Origin: Rubrobacter sp.
GTDB lineage: Bacteria > Actinomycetota > Rubrobacteria > Rubrobacterales > Rubrobacteraceae
Length of the DNA stretch: 14,340 nt
Assembly: GCA_016781775.1 (NCBI GenBank)
Contig: JADDPR010000405.1
Coordinates: 1 to 14,340, forward strand
Reading direction: 5' to 3'
Part shown: piece after piece, positions 12,242-14,340 of the stretch
Numbering within the stretch: position 1 is the first letter of the stretch
Layout of the letters: every line of letters begins with the position of its first letter
Notes under the pieces: model-generated
What the model saw: only the letters and a program-made list of their open reading frames with translations
The model's database searches: none
Told to the model about the DNA's origin: nothing
Program-made: the position numbers and the translations under genes

Positions 12242-12548
12242 ATCCTGCGCGACCTGCGGGAGGAGGGGGATCCCGCCCTCCTCGCCGAGCTCATCGATCT
12301 AATTTCTGGCGCCTACACCCGGCTGCAAGCTCTCCAACAGGCCGCCACGCAAGGGAATGCACTCTCTGGAAAGGGTCGCGCCCTCAAAGGAAGCCCCCCA
12401 TGTTCAAAGGGTTACGCTTATAACGTCCCCCTGCACCGAGCTACAGGAGGCCGGCCGTGCGGAAGACCACTCTCGCGCGTCGGGGCTCGTAGACCTGCTC
12501 GCAGACGAGTTCGGGCGCGTCGACGCGGAGATGGTCCGTAGGGTGTGA
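12242..12548 (+). pseudogene. Decayed histidine-phosphotransfer (Hpt) domain remnant
   Basis: Directly after the TAG, the same frame continues as ILRDLREEGDPALLAELIDL and TRLQALQQAATQGN, typical first helices of an Hpt domain. The active helix is damaged: RALKGS is seen where Hpt domains have AHxLKGS, with CGC (Arg) at 12377-12379 instead of a His codon. The stretch before it is about two residues short, and SLERVA in another frame matches the missing helix. A C6 run (12394-12399) then shifts frame, and the last helix reads CTELQEAGRAEDHSRASGLV then LLADEFGRV, ending at TGA 12546-12548. Together these show a former Hpt module of the kinase that can no longer carry phosphate. Confidence 0.6.
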
Positions 12549-12573
12549 CGGACGCGTCAGGCCAGAGGGTAGC

Positions 12574-12843
12574 TTAGGCGTCGAGGGTGCAGTCGGAGAG
12601 GGGACTGCCGATGCAGATGAGGCGCCAGCCGCGCTCTAGCTCATCGTCGTCGAGGGCGAAGGCCATGTCCTGGTCCATCTCACCTTCGAGCTGGCGGGTC
12701 TTGCAGGTGGTGCAGGTGCCGCTGCGGCAGTCGTAGGGGAGGCGCAGCCCGGCCTCCTCGGCCTTTTCCAGGATGTACTCGTCCTCGGCGCACTCTATGG
12801 TCACGCCCCTGCGCTGGAAGGTCACCTTATGGGTTTTCGCCAT
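12574..12843 (-). CDS. 2Fe-2S plant-type ferredoxin
   Basis: This 89-residue soluble electron carrier is of standard length for the plant-type/chloroplast ferredoxin fold. The cluster ligands are Cys39, Cys44 and Cys47 in YDCRSGTCTTC plus Cys77 in RLICIGSP, the classic C-x4-C-x2-C ... C spacing. The N-terminal strands are HKVTFQRRGVTIEC. The C-terminal DCTLD matches the conserved end of the family. ATG 12843 is preceded by GAGGAG (12848-12853) at ideal distance. The gene follows the universal stress/rubredoxin fusion on the same strand, with a hairpin between them. It could serve that protein, or be a general donor, for example to the P450 7 kb away; the latter is only a possibility. It converges on the decayed kinase tail. 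Confidence 0.93.
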   Translation of the reverse strand: MAKTHKVTFQRRGVTIECAEDEYILEKAEEAGLRLPYDCRSGTCTTCKTRQLEGEMDQDMAFALDDDELERGWRLICIGSPLSDCTLDA

Positions 12844-12847
12844 CTCT

Positions 12848-12853
12848 GCTCCT
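12848..12853 (-). promoter_or_regulatory. Ribosome binding site of the ferredoxin gene
   Basis: On the minus strand, GAGGAG lies four bases (CAGA plus the shared spacing) before ATG 12843. It is the only strong ribosome site here and lies directly after the intergenic hairpin. Confidence 0.65.
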
Positions 12854-12862
12854 CAATAGAAA

Positions 12863-12896
12863 GAGGCCCCGACCCCTCTTGCGGGATCGGGGCCTC
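12863..12896 (-). terminator. Strong hairpin between the universal stress fusion gene and the ferredoxin gene
   Basis: GAGGCCCCGACCC (12863-12875) pairs with GGGATCGGGGCCTC (12883-12896), giving 13 base pairs with one bulged base and a loop of about seven. On the minus strand it lies 18 bases after the fusion gene's stop and is followed by TTTCTATT, a weak T-run. It therefore fits an intrinsic terminator for the fusion gene, possibly partial, so that the ferredoxin may be made at a lower or separate level. Confidence 0.7.
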
Positions 12897-12913
12897 GAAA
12901 GGTTATCTAGCGT

Positions 12914-14340
12914 TTACAGGTCCCGGGCCTCGAAGTCCTCCGGCGGGGCTCCGCAGACCGGGCACTCGTCGGGGGGCTGTATGCCCTGCATCGTCTCGTT
13001 GCACACCGTGCAGACCATCGTGACGGTCATCGGCGGGTGCGGGGCCTCGCCGTTCTCGGCCTCGATCTTCTCGCCGGTGTTCGTGGCGAGCTCCGCGATG
13101 GAGATCTTGCCGGTTATGACGTCCTCCATCGTGGTACGCGCACCGGAGAGCGAGTCCTCGACGAGGGCGAAGTCGATCTCCTTGACGCCGCGCTCGCGGG
13201 CGAGGTTCTCGGTCATGTTGCGCGAGATGTTCCTCATGAAGCCCTTCGGCGCGCGGTCGAGCCGGTCGATGGCCTCCTGCGTCCACACGAAGTCCTTGGA
13301 GCCGCCCTCGGGGACGAGAGCGCCGGCCTTCTGGAAGGCCGAGTGGTCGATGGGGCACGCGCCGCCCGAGGTCTCCTGGACCTTGGCCTTGGCGTGGCTC
13401 ACCGGACAACCGCCAGCCTTCGGGGCCTCGCGGCCGGTCTCCTCGCGGTACTGCTGCTCGACGTACTCGAGGGTGATGGTGGAGTAGCCCTTCTTGAGGG
13501 CGCTCTTCTCGACCCGGGCCCGCACGCGTCGCTTCTCCTGCCACTCGTCGAGCGAGTCGAGGAGGGCCTTGGCGTCGTCCGTCCAGTGGAGCTCACGACC
13601 GTCGTAGACCTCGGCGAGGTTGAGGTTGTCGTCCTCGCTCGTGGTCGCTATCTCCGCGTCCACGGCGTGGAAGTGGGTCGGGCCGGAGCCGCAGACTGGG
13701 CAGCGGGCGGGCATCCCCTTCGCCACGTAGCGGCACACGTCGCACTCGTAGCGGTCCTTGCCCTGGGCGGCGCGTCGAATCTCCGCCTGAACCTCCTCGG
13801 AGACCCCGACGACGTCGCCCTGGTCCTCGGACTTCCCGAAGCCGCCGCGGCCGTTCTGGAGGATCTCGTCCTTCTCGGCGTGGCCGTTGCCGTTCGACCC
13901 GTTGGCCTTCTCCTTGTCGGCGGTCCGCTCATCGAAGTCCTTGAAGAGGGAGTCGATCGGCTTGTCCTCGCCCGCGGCCTCGGCGGCGCGCATCTGGTCG
14001 CCGATGGCTCGCATGGACTCCATCGCCCCCGGGGGGAGGATGGTCATGATGACCTCGTCGATGACGGTTGCGGTGATGACCGTGTAGCCCTTCTCGATGG
14101 CATAGCGAAGGATCGCGCCGGTCGCCATGCCGTGCACGAAGCCCGGCACGCGGTCCATCCGCTGCAGGGCCTCCTTCGTCCACGTCATGTGCTCGGCGGC
14201 GGTGTACAGGTCCGGCGCCTGGTACTCGTAGTTGCCCACGAGGACGTTCGTCGGGAGGTAGCGCATCATGTTCTCGGTGTTCCCGCCGATGTCCATCTCG
14301 TCGTCGGAGTGGTAGCCGATGCGGCCCATCACCACGAGCG
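12914..14340 (-). CDS. Universal stress protein-PCP reductase-like-rubredoxin fusion (5' end outside the window)
   Basis: The frame is open to the window edge, so the N-terminus is missing. Residues are counted from the codon at 14335. Residues 1-35 (LVVMGRIGYHSD, then IGGNTENMMRYLPTNVLV) match the nucleotide-loop end of a UspA universal stress domain. Three helical modules resembling the small PCP_red domain (found on protochlorophyllide reductase subunits) follow: WTKEALQRMDRVPGFVHGM (51-97), WTDDAKALLDSL (250-295) and WTQEAIDRLDRAPKGFMRN (350-395). Two rubredoxin-like knuckles carry CDVC/CPVC (Cys198, 201, 212, 215) and CTVC/CPVC (Cys442, 445, 458, 461). Two short motifs, GCPVSH and ACPIDH (Cys310, 327), lie between modules 2 and 3. 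I infer a cytoplasmic redox- or metal-sensing stress protein, not a chlorophyll enzyme. The ferredoxin lies downstream on the same strand. Function is not established. Confidence 0.8.
   Translation of the reverse strand, partial: LVVMGRIGYHSDDEMDIGGNTENMMRYLPTNVLVGNYEYQAPDLYTAAEHMTWTKEALQRMDRVPGFVHGMATGAILRYAIEKGYTVITATVIDEVIMTILPPGAMESMRAIGDQMRAAEAAGEDKPIDSLFKDFDERTADKEKANGSNGNGHAEKDEILQNGRGGFGKSEDQGDVVGVSEEVQAEIRRAAQGKDRYECDVCRYVAKGMPARCPVCGSGPTHFHAVDAEIATTSEDDNLNLAEVYDGRELHWTDDAKALLDSLDEWQEKRRVRARVEKSALKKGYSTITLEYVEQQYREETGREAPKAGGCPVSHAKAKVQETSGGACPIDHSAFQKAGALVPEGGSKDFVWTQEAIDRLDRAPKGFMRNISRNMTENLARERGVKEIDFALVEDSLSGARTTMEDVITGKISIAELATNTGEKIEAENGEAPHPPMTVTMVCTVCNETMQGIQPPDECPVCGAPPEDFEARDL

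Noticed and set aside
12903..14183. Alternative frames inside the universal stress fusion gene
   Set aside because: They lack domain motifs and shadow the intact frame, which has eight correctly spaced cysteines and three repeated modules.

Overview
The window is very GC-rich, with G or C at nearly every third codon position, and its genes often start with GTG or TTG. The gene content (an alkaline-shock Asp23/Gls24 protein, a PAS-rich hybrid kinase, a P450 and a rubredoxin-containing universal stress fusion) fits a GC-rich actinomycete. My best guess is Rubrobacter or a close relative, which is an inference from style and content and was not tested by any search. No tRNA, rRNA, CRISPR array, transposase or prophage gene was seen.

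Layout. Positions 1-373 hold no supported gene. Rightward genes follow: an Asp23/Gls24 protein (374-1033), a Mug-type uracil/thymine-DNA glycosylase (1078-1578) and a beta-hydroxyacid dehydrogenase (1657-2529). Tail to tail with the dehydrogenase lies a broken leftward gene (about 2526-2960). A DMT/EamA transporter (3052-3960, rightward) converges on a cytochrome P450 (leftward, from 5418). Upstream of the P450, also leftward, is a CapA-type protein (5593-7157) broken by one stop and one frameshift. Divergent from it is a long membrane hybrid histidine kinase (main frame 7686-12014). Its second receiver and Hpt domains continue out of frame to 12548 and are decayed. The window ends with two leftward genes: a 2Fe-2S ferredoxin (12574-12843) and, upstream of it, a fusion protein (12914 to the window end). 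The fusion joins a universal-stress-protein tail to three protochlorophyllide-reductase-like helical domains and two rubredoxin-like zinc/iron knuckles.

How the genes work together. Most look like single-gene housekeeping or stress units rather than one pathway. The clearest functional pair is the ferredoxin with the universal stress/PCP-reductase/rubredoxin fusion: same strand, 70 bases apart, both carrying iron- or zinc-type cysteine sets, separated by a strong hairpin. This redox pair is the least ordinary part of the window.

Sequence integrity is a second theme. CapA, the kinase and the 2.5-3.0 kb remnant show reading-frame breaks at short G/C runs, plus two in-frame TAG codons, while neighbouring genes are clean. 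Either these loci are decaying or the assembly has uncorrected homopolymer errors; the bases alone cannot decide, although the amber codons and the loss of the Hpt histidine favour real decay for at least part of it.
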